Shown in pieces: positions 20,373 to 31,500 of a stretch of 64,000 nucleotides of DNA. The notes under the pieces are model-generated. The model was not told the origin of the DNA and ran no database searches. It saw only the letters and a list, made by a program, of their open reading frames with translations. Every line of letters begins with the position of its first letter. The stretch's first letter is position 1. This DNA is from Aristolochia californica (lineage: Eukaryota > Streptophyta > Magnoliopsida > Piperales > Aristolochiaceae), in the NCBI GenBank assembly GCA_029961685.1, contig JARWKL010000010.1:6435769-6499768 (forward strand), read 5' to 3'. The position numbers and the translations under genes were made by a program.

Positions 20373-20800
20373 ACCCTAAACCCTATCACCCCAAACCCTA
20401 AATCCTAACCGAGAACCCTATAAAATTAAAAAGAACCAAAAACCCTAACGGCTAAACCCTAATTCCAGAACCTAAACCTTAAACCCTAGACCTTAAAATC
20501 CCTAAAAGCCCCAAACCCTAAACCCTATCACCCCAAAAATCGAGAACCCTCATTTTTTTTTGAAAAAACCCTAAACCCTAAACACTAAACCCTAGACCTT
20601 AAAACCTTAAAAGCCCCAAATCCTAAACCCTATCACCCCAAAAAATGAGAACACTAAACCCTAAAAATACATAAACCCTAAACCCTTAAATACCTTGAAC
20701 AATACCCTAAATACACTAAACCCTAACTCTAATCCAGAAATTAAACCCTATAAAGACGAAATTGAACCCTAAATACCATAAACCCTAACCCTAAATCCTA
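20373..20800 (-). repeat. Interstitial telomere-like array
   Basis: More than twenty CCCTAAA-like units (AAACCCTAAACCCTA and variants such as ATCCTAA and ACCTTAAA) are spread over ~430 bases, interrupted by CACCCCAAA and poly-A stretches. The degeneracy shows an old array, not an active telomere. Confidence 0.8.
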
Positions 20801-21002
20801 CAATTATGCAACAATCAATACAAATCACACAAAAAATTAAAATTAAATCAAATACAACACAAAATCAATTGAAAAAAAATTAGGATTTAGGCTTACCTTC
20901 TGAAATTTGGGGAAAATCGAAGCCGAATCGAAAAAATTGACGCCGAAATGTCAAAAATCGAAGGAAATCAAAACCGAAATGGGTTAAATCGAAGGAAATC
21001 GA

Positions 21003-21030
21003 GGGGGGGGGGGGGGGGGGGGGGGGGGGG
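21003..21030 (+). repeat. Poly-G run (28)
   Basis: Twenty-eight consecutive G, followed by a GA-rich purine stretch to about 21320. Long open frames across it are low-complexity artefacts. Confidence 0.9.
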
Positions 21031-21544
21031 TAGAGAAAAGCGAGAGGGAGAAGAGAGAAGGGATAGGGAGGCCGAGAGGGAGACGAGAGAGGGAGAAGGG
21101 AGAGCGAAGCCGAGAGAGACAGGGAGAGGAGATGCGAAGATGATGAAGGGAAAAGAGATGCAAAGACAATGAGATGGGAGAAGAACCCGAAGGGAGTGAG
21201 AAGACGAGAGGAAGAGAGCGAAAACAAGAGGAAAAAGAGAGCGGGCAAAAAAAATCGTCAGGAGAGGAAGGCCAAGAGAGAGGGAGAATAGAACAAAATG
21301 AGGGAAAAATTTTCATCGGGGGAGGGAACGACGCATCCCCCGCAATGTTTCATGTGAATAATTTGCAAAATAGGCCTGACACACGATTCCCCAGTTTTTG
21401 CCTGAAAGAATTACCTGACATGATTCAAATGGAGAGACATCATTCACCACTAATGGCCTAATCAAATGAACGGAGTAATACGCACGTAAATCTCTGTTTT
21501 ATTGTAAACTAACCCCCCATAGAAAAATGTAAACAAAAAGTTCT

Positions 21545-21760
21545 TTCTCCATATAAAGTAAAATATCAGATGTTTCATCAGCGTCGTCACAGGGAGCCGT
21601 TAGTCTTTCTGTTTTTTATATTCCTTCTCTCTCCTCTCTCTCTTTCAACGGGCGAGGTTTTTTGAAAGCGTTAAAGAGTTTTGGTGGGTCTCAGGGCTCC
21701 TGTTTCTCCCTCCCTTCTTCCCTTCATGAACTTGGATTTGTTTGCTCCCGCCATTTCTAT
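21545..21760 (+). promoter_or_regulatory. MYB3R promoter/5' leader with MSA-like elements
   Basis: A TATA box (ATATAAAG, near 21551-21558) lies about 570 bases upstream of the start codon. Two AACGG cores follow: reverse-strand ACTAACGGCT at about 21595-21604 and plus-strand TTTCAACGGG near 21644-21653. Both resemble the mitosis-specific activator element (YCYAACGGYYA) bound by MYB3R proteins, which would allow self-regulation. A TC-rich 5' leader follows. Inferred from motifs only. Confidence 0.4.
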
Positions 21761-22122
21761 GCATCTGAAGGTACTCGATGTTTGGATTTTCGACCAACTT
21801 CTACTGATCCTGCATGTTCAATCGACTCAGATCACTTGTTTCCAACCTTAATGAATTCCTCTGTTCATGTTTCGGTTTCGGTTGAATGTGTTTCTCTATG
21901 CGTGATTTTGCCTCTGTTGTCGTTCACTCTCGACGTTCGTTTTGTATTTTATTCTCGGACTGATGGTCTTTGAAGCTGGAGATCTGCAATTAATTGTGTT
22001 ACTCGATTGTATGTGGTGAGAGAAATTAGGGTTTTCCGGTTTGATATTTTTATTATTTGATTCGATCGTTATTTTTTTTTTTTGTTGATTAGGATGTGGT
22101 GTTCTAGAGATTATATTTGGAG

Positions 22123-25100
22123 ATGTCCGTGGTGAAGATCGAGCAAAGTTGTGTCGAGAACAGGCAATCAGCTGCTGCTTCGAGTTCTTCAGTTTCTGAG
22201 GGTAGCTCTAGTATTGCTTTGAAATCTCCAGGGGCATCTAGTAATGCGATAAATTCTCCATCTCATAGGTATGCCGAATTTATCTTTCTTCCCCTTTTCT
22301 TGTGTTAATTCTCTACTTCTTTCAATATTCTAGTGCTAGAGATTATTCAGCGTTAAGTAATATGTGATGTTGTTGTAGTTCCTATCAAAACAGATAAGAG
22401 AATTCGCTCTTTGATGTGCTGTATGCTTTCATCCTTTTTCATATTCATTTATGAAGAAATGCTTGACTTCTGGGAAGTAAATAAATAAATAAAAAGAAAT
22501 TAGATTCATCCATATCTGAACTTTTGGGACTTGAAAGGGGCAAACAAGGACCTTACTGCAGCTAAATTGAAAAAAGACAAAGAAGCTAAAAGCAATAGCC
22601 TTTGAGATTGACATGCGTGGCTACTGAACTGTATGCTATCCCTGTTCCATTTGCGGTGTGAATTATGGTTTCATGCATGACGAGGTCATCTTTTTCTTGA
22701 GTATGAAAAAGCAACACCTGTGATGGTATTTTCTTCATGTGAATTTGATATGTGTTACTTCTGTATGTTGGCCATTTTGGGAAGCATTAATAAGAGAGAT
22801 TTAATTAGCTGCTTCATCTAAAATTCTAAGCTTGTTATCTTTTTCTGTGTTATCTTTACTTGTAGTTTGTTCTGATGATGTAATGGATTGTTTTGTTGAA
22901 ACAGAGATTTGCTTTTTTTTTTTTTCGGTCAGTTAATAGGCTTACAAATAAGTTTTTCATTTCTATATAGGAGGACTACTGGCCCTATAAGGAGGGCAAA
23001 GGGAGGTTGGACTCCACAGGAGGTAAGCAATTTGTGGCCAATCACACAGGGCTGCTTTGGTAGAAGAATGCCAACATTTTACAAGAATAGATGTAGTACA
23101 GGCCCAACACGAGTCACTGGCTCTCTAGGAACTTTTTTCTTAGAGAAAAGGCTTTGGAGGAGCCTTACTACGCATTTTTCCTGGCTAGAATCCTTCTTGC
23201 TTCAGGGTTCTTGGGTTATTTGCAATGTCCGTGAATTCTTTCACTGTTTATCTTAGGGTCCGTTAGCTTAGACAACATTGCTACCCTTTTATTCTTTTGT
23301 TGATTAACACTTAAAAAGCTACAGGATGAGACATTACGGAATGCAGTTGAATCTTTCAAAGGAAAATGCTGGAAGAAAATAGGTTGGCTATATTCTTATC
23401 TTTTTTTTAAAAGCCTTGCTAAATTGTGCCTTCAGTTTTTCTGGAGTACCTGGATTGGTCATTCTTGTTAGTGAGACAGGTGTTTGATCTTTGTGGTTTT
23501 TCATGATCCTACCTTGCTGGGTATGTTTGAGATATTTTACTGGCTATAGATTTTTTTTTTTGAAATAATGCTGTTACTGGCTATAAATTTAATGCACCAA
23601 AAGTTAAATGTGCTACTATTGTCCCTGATTCGGGTTCATATGCACTGTTTATTGGCGGAAAATGTGAATTCCATCCTAATACTTACCCTAAGCTGGGTTG
23701 GTAAGTGTTGTAATGAAAGACAAAACCTTAAAATTTAGCTTACTATTAAAATATTGAGAGGATAATAAATTTATGATGATGTTACATTCTTTGATTCCTT
23801 TTGCTGCTGCTATGCATATGTGCCAATTTTATGTCTTTATGCAGCGGAATTCTTTCCAGATAGATCAGAAGTGCAATGTCTACACCGATGGCAAAAGGTT
23901 CTAAATCCAGAGCTCATCAAGGGGCCTTGGACCCCAGAGGTATTAGGCTTTTATGTTGTTACTATTATTATGATTGTTATATATTTTCAACAATCTCCGA
24001 GGAATTTTTATAATTCTAATCATCATCATCATCATCATCCTTATTATCATCATCATTGTCATTGTTATCACTGTCATTGTCATCGTTGTCATTATCATCA
24101 TCATTGTTTTCTTCATCGTCATTGTCATCATTGTAATTGCCATCATCATCATCATCATCATCATATTCTTCACTATTATAATTATGATGATGTTTTCAAG
24201 ACTGCTTATTTCACAGGAAGACGATAAAATTATTGAGCTGGTAGCTAAGTATGGTCCAACAAAGTGGTCTGTTATAGCAAAGACTTTGCCTGGTAGAATT
24301 GGCAAACAATGCCGTGAGAGGTAATTATGTGTCAATGTATTACTAATTGCAAATTTCTATTGCCTCCAAGATTAGGAGAAAACAATTTTCAAAGATACTT
24401 GAATACATATGGATAGGGTTATCTTGGATGATTTAGGCATGTGTGATAAAATCACATTTAAATTTGAATAAAGAGAAGATTTGCCTTGCTTAGGTGGCAA
24501 AATCTCATACGTTAATAGTATGATGAAGAGATAAGGAGGGCTTATCCCTATTTTGCATATAAATAGGCTTTTTAAACTAATGTAAACCACCCATTTTTGT
24601 GCAAAGGATTTTCCATTTCACTCAAGACTGAGTTTCTCTTCCTTTTGCCTTATTTCTTCTTGAACGGAAAGCTGACTAGCCTACTTTTCGTCTGGAGTAA
24701 GCTAAGCCACATGTGATGTTCTAGGAGTGATTGCTCACTCAATCTAGCAGCGTGACAACTGGGAAGATGGTGATTGCTGGACAAAATAAAGATCAATGAA
24801 TGTATCTGAGGTCCATTGGTTTTTTTTTTTAGGCTTAGATACGAGGACTGTTAGTGATTATAATTTGACATGTTAATGTGGTTAGTAGTTGGGGAAATGC
24901 CTTCTAGCTTCGACTAGTCATTTGAGATAGACCTAAACCCAACTTCAACGGTCGTTTATTATGATCATTAGTTTTACAACCTATGCTTCTGTTGAATTGT
25001 ACAAGAGTCATATTCAATGACAATCCATCTTAATCTCATTCCATCAATAGGAACCTTACCTGTGCCACAGAAAATGCAAATGCCATCCTGTATTTTCTAC

Positions 25101-26541
25101 ATATTGGTGCAGCTTTCTAAATAGCTGCTTCTGAATATTCTACTGTCATGCTGTAAATTTGATATTTGAAAACTGATGCTCTGAACAATCATCAGGTGGC
25201 ATAATCATTTGAACCCAAAGATAAAGAAAGATGCATGGACAGTGGGTGAAGAACTGGCACTAATTCAAGCACACCGAATTTATGGCAACAAATGGGCAGA
25301 GATTGCTAAGGTGTTACCCGGCAGGTAACTTCATTTCTTCTTAGAACTTTTAGCTTCAGTTTGAGTAATGTGCTATATGTTGAGAGTTATACTTGTGTTT
25401 TTTACCCAGGACTGACAATTCAATAAAGAACCACTGGAACAGTTCATTGAAGAAAAAATTAGACTTTTATTTGGATACAGGGGAACTTCCACCAGATCCT
25501 AAAATTGGTATGATTGAAAGCAAACATGTAGCAAAACCAGCAGCTCAAAACTTCTTCACTTATTCCAATAAGAGGTTAGATGTGAGTGGCCAAACTGGTT
25601 CAGAAACCTTAGTTCCATTGCATCTAGTCCTTGCAACAGAACCCAGCAAGTGGGAGCAGGACTATAAAAGTAGGTTGGTGGAGCCATTGACTGCACAAAT
25701 TTCAGATTCTTCAACTAGTGCTCCAGCTTGTGGACCACATGACTGTGGTGCATCTGAATCAGGACCACAAGTGTCAAAATCTGTTCTTTGTGGTTTAAAT
25801 TCTGACATACATTTAGATATTGATCAAAATAGGAAAGCCGTTTTGCATTTTGAAATCCCAGCATTGACTTCCTGCTTTGAGGCATCACAGTTGAAAGATT
25901 CTCATGATCCATCTATTCTAACACTACCTTCAACTCCACATTGTCCCTTGTCAGAACCTCATAGTCCAAGTACCTTTGCAACACCTAATAATTGTTCAAC
26001 CCCTCAAGTGAGAGTTACTACTGCAAGTGAGCCACTCAGTGCTGAATCTATATTAAAGGATGCTGCTAGGAGTTTCCCTAATACACCATCCATATTAAGA
26101 AAACGAAGGAGAGGAACTCCTTCTCCGGCTCCAAGTAGAATTGGTGAAACAGAAGCTTCTACACCTGAAGAGAAAGAGAGAACCCAGACTAAGCAACAGG
26201 AGTCAGGAAGTCTGACGGAAGCATCAGATGAAAGTGGTACATGTGATGACAATTGTGCAATGGCTTCATACAACAGGAATGACTTCAACATGTCCCCACC
26301 ATATCGATTGAGATCTAAACGTACTGCAATTTCCAAGTCAGTGGAGAAGCAACTTGAGTTTACTTTTAACCTTGCGCACCTTGATGGAAGTGTCAAACCA
26401 AATGGAGATTCTCAAGTTTTGGGTCAAGATTGTGGTGCTGGCCTTTCGGGAATCTCCGGAGGAAAATTGAGTGAGAATTTGGTCAGATTGGAGTCATTGA
26501 GCCATGACTGTGCACATACAACTCAGATGGGAGTGACTTAG
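22123..26541 (+). CDS. MYB3R: R1R2R3-MYB transcription factor (MYB3R, short type)
   Basis: Seven coding exons with GT-AG borders and consistent phase: 22123-22268, 22971-23022, 23325-23382, 23845-23939, 24217-24320, 25196-25324, 25410-26541. They total 572 codons including stop. Three MYB repeats occupy about residues 56-210: GGWTPQEDETL...LHRWQKVLNP, KGPWTPEEDDKII...CRERWHNHLNP and KKDAWTVGEELALI...IKNHWNSSLKKK, each with the spaced tryptophans. The C-terminal region has the conserved AAR SFPNTPSILRKRRRG and PPYRLRSKRTAISKSVEKQ blocks and ends MGVT, as I recall for the shorter Arabidopsis MYB3R3/MYB3R5 proteins. The family binds MSA elements in G2/M gene promoters; short members act mainly as repressors in cell-cycle complexes. 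Length, splice sites and frame all look intact. Exact orthology is inferred. Confidence 0.9.
24017..24180 (+). repeat. ATC/ATT trinucleotide microsatellite in MYB3R intron 4
   Basis: Imperfect CAT/CATCAT and TTGTCAT units fill most of intron 4 (23940-24216), just before exon 5. The histidine- and methionine-rich open frames across it are artefacts. Confidence 0.9.
24370..24790 (+). repeat. Possible LTR-derived insertion in MYB3R intron 5
   Basis: Intron 5 (24321-25195) contains a block with GAAGAGATAAGGAGGGCTT followed by a TATA-like GCATATAAATAGGC and a T/C-rich tail. The same 19-base phrase occurs inside the LTR-like sequence at 26639-26995. This suggests a related solo LTR or LTR fragment, but I cannot define borders or a target duplication. 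Confidence 0.35.
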
Positions 26542-26638
26542 TGAATAATGTAAGCCTATTTCAAATTTTGATGTCTATTTAAATATTTCTTTTCAATTGT
26601 TTTGCATGCCATGTTATGTTTCTCAGTTAGATGTTCTT

Positions 26639-26995
26639 TGTTAAAAATGCCAGTACAAGGGCATTTTGGTCATTTCACAGACACACATTAGTCACAGAAG
26701 ATTACAGCTAGATCGATTACTTATCAGGACTTTATAGTTCAAGTTTCATTTAATTCTGATCTGTATTCTGTGAGCTATAATAGTCTTTGTGAATAGGGGT
26801 ATTTTTTCAAACCATGTAAAGTTAACTTAAGTGAAGAGATAAGGAGGGCTTGAGTTTTTTCAGCCTAATTCCAACACAGCACACTGTGGCTTCTTCTCCA
26901 ACTCCCTCTCAATTTTCTCTCTTTCTTCCTCTTTAATCGTCCCTAGTTTGTTATTTTTCAATCTTCAGATTATAATTTAAAGTAGCTATTCTACA
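26639..26995 (+). repeat. LTR-like sequence downstream of MYB3R
   Basis: Begins TGTTAAAAATGCCAG and ends GCTATTCTACA, with a promoter-like middle and a TC-rich 3' part, as in copia LTRs. It sits upstream of a tandem array and a copia gag. It is clearly different from the LTR at 37761-38094, so the two are not an obvious pair. Confidence 0.5.
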
Positions 26996-27420
26996 GGTAT
27001 TGCATCTAAGAAGTCTGATATAGTAGCTACTGCCATTCCCGGCCTGTTATTGCTTTCTGAAATGTGACTTTTTTTAGTTTTTTTACTTTTTAGGGTTACT
27101 TTCATCATCTTCATAGGTACTGCATGTAAGAAGTCTGATATAGTAGCTACTGCCATTCCCGGCCTGTTATTGCTTTCTGAAATTGTGACTTTTTTATGTT
27201 TTTACTTTTCAGGGTTACCTTCATCATCTTCACAGGTATTGCATCTAAGAAGTCTGATATAGTAGCTACTACCATTCCCGGCCTGTTATTGCTTTCTGAA
27301 ATGTGACTTTTTTTATTTTTTTACTTTTTAGGGTTACCTTCATCATCTTCACAGGTATTGCATCTAAGAAGTCTGATATAGTAGCTACTGCCATTCCCGG
27401 CCTGTTATTGCTTCTGAAAT
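26996..27420 (+). repeat. Tandem array, four units of ~119-120 bp
   Basis: The phrase AAGAAGTCTGATATAGTAG starts at 27008, 27128, 27247 and 27366, giving periods of 120, 119 and 119. Units are nearly identical and contain GCCATTCCCGGCCTGTTATT; the last is truncated. High identity points to recent amplification. The array lies between the LTR-like sequence and the copia gag. Confidence 0.9.
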
Positions 27421-27659
27421 GTTTCTGTTTTGTGCTCACTTTGCTTGCATCATCCATTGGTTGGTAATGTCAGCCCTTGTTCTTGGTGTTTTTCTGTGGC
27501 TTATGCGATTGTGACTGCATAAATTGAACTGTTCTATTGTTGTGGTTGGCGCACTTCGCAAATACTATCCTAATCCTAGTTTTTTCGAAGTGGGGCCCAC
27601 CTAGTTTGTACTTGAACAAGTGTATGGAACTGAAATTAGGGTGAAGTACGTATTGTTTA

Positions 27660-30600
27660 CTGTTCTGATGGCTGATTCAGGTGAATCATCACTTCCTCAA
27701 AGGAATCCAAAAGTTTTGGGAAAAGAGGCCATATTGACATCTGAGAGGTTAAATGGGAAAAAAAACTATCTAGTTGGTCAAAATCAGTCCTTATGTATCT
27801 CAAGGCAAAAAGGAAGTCCAAGTTTGTAAGGGAAGATCCTCCAATTCCCATGAATGAAGATTAGGAAGCTGATGGCAATCACGTTATGACCTGGATTGTC
27901 AATAGCATTCATTCAAAGCTAAGGAATCAAGTTATGAATTATGACACTTTTAAGGAAATATGGATATCCCTACAGTCTCTCTATGCTCAAGAGAGCAATT
28001 TGTTAAGAGTTTATGAGTTGTATGCAAGACTATTCAGCCTCAAATGAGGTAAGAGATTTTTTACAGAATATTATAGTGAACTGGTGGGTTTATTGCAGGA
28101 GATAAATGTGTTTCATCTCTGGACTACTGATGAGAGGGAATTAAGAAGGCTAGGTACACATAGCAAAATTCTTGGATGGTTTAGGGCCTGAGTTTGATGG
28201 TGTTCAAGCAAATTGTTGGCCTCAGCAGACATTCTATCCTTGTCCGGAGTCTTGCATGCAGAGGATGTTGTTGTCTCTGGGAAGTAAAGAGGTTAAAAAT
28301 GTCAATATATCTGCCCTACACACTCTGAGTGACACATAATCAGTTAGAGGTCGAGGGGAAAATACTAGGGTTAGAGGAAGAGACGTCTAAGGTAGAGGCT
28401 GATACAGAGGTGAAAATAGACTTGAGAGAAAGTGCATTCACTATGACCGTTCCAACCATTTATGTGACAAGTGATGGGCCAAGTTCGGTAAAATTATATG
28501 GGTGAATTCTCTGGTTCATGAGAATATAGAAGCATCTATTGCGCCCATAGTAAACATAGTTCTAGGAGTGCCTGATAAGATGCAACGACTTGCTCAACGC
28601 ATGGCATTGTTAGTCACTTTATCCTCTACCTCAGCACCTATAACTCAGTTCTCACTTCCTATTGCCACTTTGGCAGGCTCAAGTATGTTTGCATTACACG
28701 TGCGTCCTTCATCCACCCGGGTTTTGGATTCAGAGGCTATTGCTAACATGTTAGTTATGTATTAATTGTTTTTTGAAATACAAAGTCTACTACCATTAAG
28801 AATGTTATCCTAGCTGATGGGTATGGCTCATCAGTTCAAGGTGTGGGTATACTCGTTTTGTCTTTGTTCATGTCACCCCAATCAGTTTTATGTCCCTAAG
28901 TTCCCACTTAATTTATTGTTTGTAAGTCAACTTACTAAGCCCATGAATTGTTCAGTAACTTTCTTTCTTTTTTATTGTATGTTTAAGGATCTCACGGCGA
29001 GGAAGATGATTGGTTCCGCATGTGAGAGGGGCGGATTATACTATCTAGATCATCATTCGCTGTCCTCATCTCACGTTCTACATGTTGCAACGTCACTGTG
29101 GCAATGGTATCTTTGGTTAGGACATCTATCTGTAGTCAAGCTAGTTAAATTATTTACTGAATTTCCTTCTCATCTTTTATTTCAGTGCGATTCGTATCAA
29201 TTGAGCAAGCATCATTGAAATCCATTTCCAATAAGCCATACATAGAGTAGTAGTCTCTTTGAGTTAGTTCATTCTGATGTATGAGGACCTTGTCCAATCA
29301 GTAGTTTTTTGGATTTAAGAATTTTATTTCTTTTATTGATGACTATAATTGATGTACTTGGGACGAGAAAAATCTGAAGTGTTTGATGTGTTTCAAAGTT
29401 TTTTATAAAGAAATAAGAAATCAGTTTGCCACATCTCTTCAAGTTTTTTGCACTGATAATGGTTTGAAGTTTGTGAATCATAAATTTGATATGTTTTGCC
29501 AAGATCATGGAATTGTCATCGGTTGTCGTGTGTGTTTACTCAATGAAATGGTGTAGCAGAACGTAAGAATTGACATCTATTGGATGTTGCACATACTTTA
29601 CTTATTTACATGCATGTATTGAAATCTTATTGGGGTGATGCAGTTCTCACTAGTTTTTTCATCAACAAAATGCCATCATCCGTTATTGAAAATAAGTTTC
29701 ATCTTCAATTTTATTGCTTTCTGTTGAATTATTTCCACTATCCCTTTGTGTGTTTGGATGTGCCTGTTTTCGCTCATAGTTTTGGTTCATCCAGAGATAA
29801 GTTATCTCCATGTGCAGTTAAATGTATCTTTTTGGGGTATTGTCGTACACGAAAGGAATATAAATATTATTGCCCATCCATTAGGAGGACATTTGTATCA
29901 GTTGATGTGTCCTTTTTTGAAGATATTCCTTTTCTTTTCCTTGAACTACTGAGAGTTTTATTCGACAAGTAGTTGACTCAGAAGTAGTTATACTAGCTCC
30001 TGTAGATAATGTTCCTATCACCTCACCATCTATTTCTATAGACAAGCCATTGCAGGTGTACCAATGGAGACGTGACACTCAGAAACAGGCTATAAATATC
30101 TCTCCCTGGATCCACCTTGCCTACTGATCCTAAAGTAAATGACTTGAACCTTCTTATTGCTCTTCGAAAAGGTATTCGCAAGTCCACTAGATATCCATTG
30201 TCTAATTATGTGTCTTTCGATTCATTGTCTCACTAGTACAGACAATTTGTTCTTGCTTTATCCTCCTACACTCTTCTTTCTTCTGTATAGGGATGCTCTT
30301 TCTTCTCTAGAGTGGAAGCAAGCTTTGGATGTTGAGATGGGAGCGTTGTATGTTAGAAGTAGTTGGGTATGCGTATTTACCTTTTGGCGCCACTGTGGTT
30401 GGGTATTGTTGGGTTTACGCTGTGAAGTATAGGGTTGATGGATCTATAGAACGACATAAGGCTTGACTGGTAGCTAAAGGCTATACTCGGACCTATGGAA
30501 TTGATGTTTTTGAAACATTCTCCCTAGTGACTCGTCTGACCTCTAACCATATTCTACTATCTATTGCAGTTAATCAGAATTAGCCTTTACATCAACTCGA

Positions 30601-30664
30601 CATTAAAAATGCTTTATTGTATGGGGATATTGATAAAGTGGTCTATATGAATCAACTTCCTGGG
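27660..30664 (+). pseudogene. Copia element, gag to first half of RT (heavily decayed)
   Basis: Plus-strand remains in broken frames. Gag near 27735-28200 has LTSERLNGK and, after shifts, a UBN2-type region. A degenerate knuckle lies near 28430-28490, protease-like DSEAIANM near 28725, and integrase with FCTDNGLKFVNHKF near 29445-29485. RT near 30445-30664 has FETFSLVT-like sequence, HQLDIKNALLYGDIDKVVYM and NQLPG. The coding sequence is then cut at 30664 by the hAT element and resumes at 36253. Dozens of stops make it the oldest layer of this nest. Confidence 0.75.
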
Positions 30665-31500
30665 TAGGGGTGGCATTGAGCCGAGCCGAGCCCGAACCTG
30701 CCTATGTTCGAGCCAGCCTGATTTAAATATTTCGAACCAAGCTTGAGCTTCTACATACTTTTAAAACTTTTCAAAAAATATATATCAAATAAATTGTATA
30801 TAAAATTATGCATACATTTTACATAAAATTGGCATGACCTCTACATAAAATTGGGCATAACCTATATATATATAATACATGTATAAGATTGGGCATGACC
30901 TCTGCTTAAAAATGAGCATAATCAATGTATATAATACATGTATAAAATTTGGCATGACCTTTACTTAAAATTGGGCATAATCTATATACATAATACCCGC
31001 ATAAATACTCCATAAAATTGTCTATACATTCCATAAATACTCCATGAAATTGTTTATACACTTTATACACTCCATAAAATAGTCTAAACACTCCATACAC
31101 TACATAACATTATGAATAAACTGTATACAATAATCAAACACAACAAAATTAAATAAAATATCACTATCAATTTACAATCACCCAAATAAAAATTATAAAT
31201 TCATTATAAATTTACAAACTATAGTTGTTTCTCTTCATGCTAGAAAATAATATGTATCCCTGCACGAGCAAAATCTCCACCTACGGCAAAAACAAAAAAA
31301 TAAAATTAGTTATTGTCAGATAAAAAAAATACTCTTCCACTACTAGTTACTTAATGTCGTTAAAAATATTAAAATTACCATGATGAGAAAAACATGAAAA
31401 ATCATGTAGCTGGTAGCATTATCTCTACACTCTTCTTCTCAGGCTGTAATCATAAAATAAAATTTTAATAAATAAAACTAAAAAATATCATAATAAATAA

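Larger units (their letters stand above)
18300..21518 (-). mobile_element. Decayed PIF/Harbinger transposon
   Basis: Two minus-strand coding remnants, in the order SANT protein then nuclease, suggest a Harbinger element. The right border is proposed at 21518, where the sequence ends ATTGTAAACTAACCCCCC. This resembles the perfect terminal repeat of the Harbinger element at 40344-42314 (CATTGTGGACTAACCCCCCC). I cannot find a convincing left terminal repeat; GTTAGTTTATTGG near 18305 is only a weak candidate. Internal DNA includes telomere-like repeats and a G28 run. Confidence 0.5.

Noticed and set aside
20880..21316. Overlapping 110-122-codon frames across the G28 run
   Set aside because: Low-complexity serine/proline and glycine/arginine translations on both strands; no domain, no start context.
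23943..24335. Met-rich, His-rich and Ile-rich frames of 116-135 codons
   Set aside because: Translations of the ATC microsatellite inside MYB3R intron 4.
26996..27420. CRISPR-like array
   Set aside because: Units are contiguous ~119-bp tandem repeats without distinct spacers, in a plant genome.
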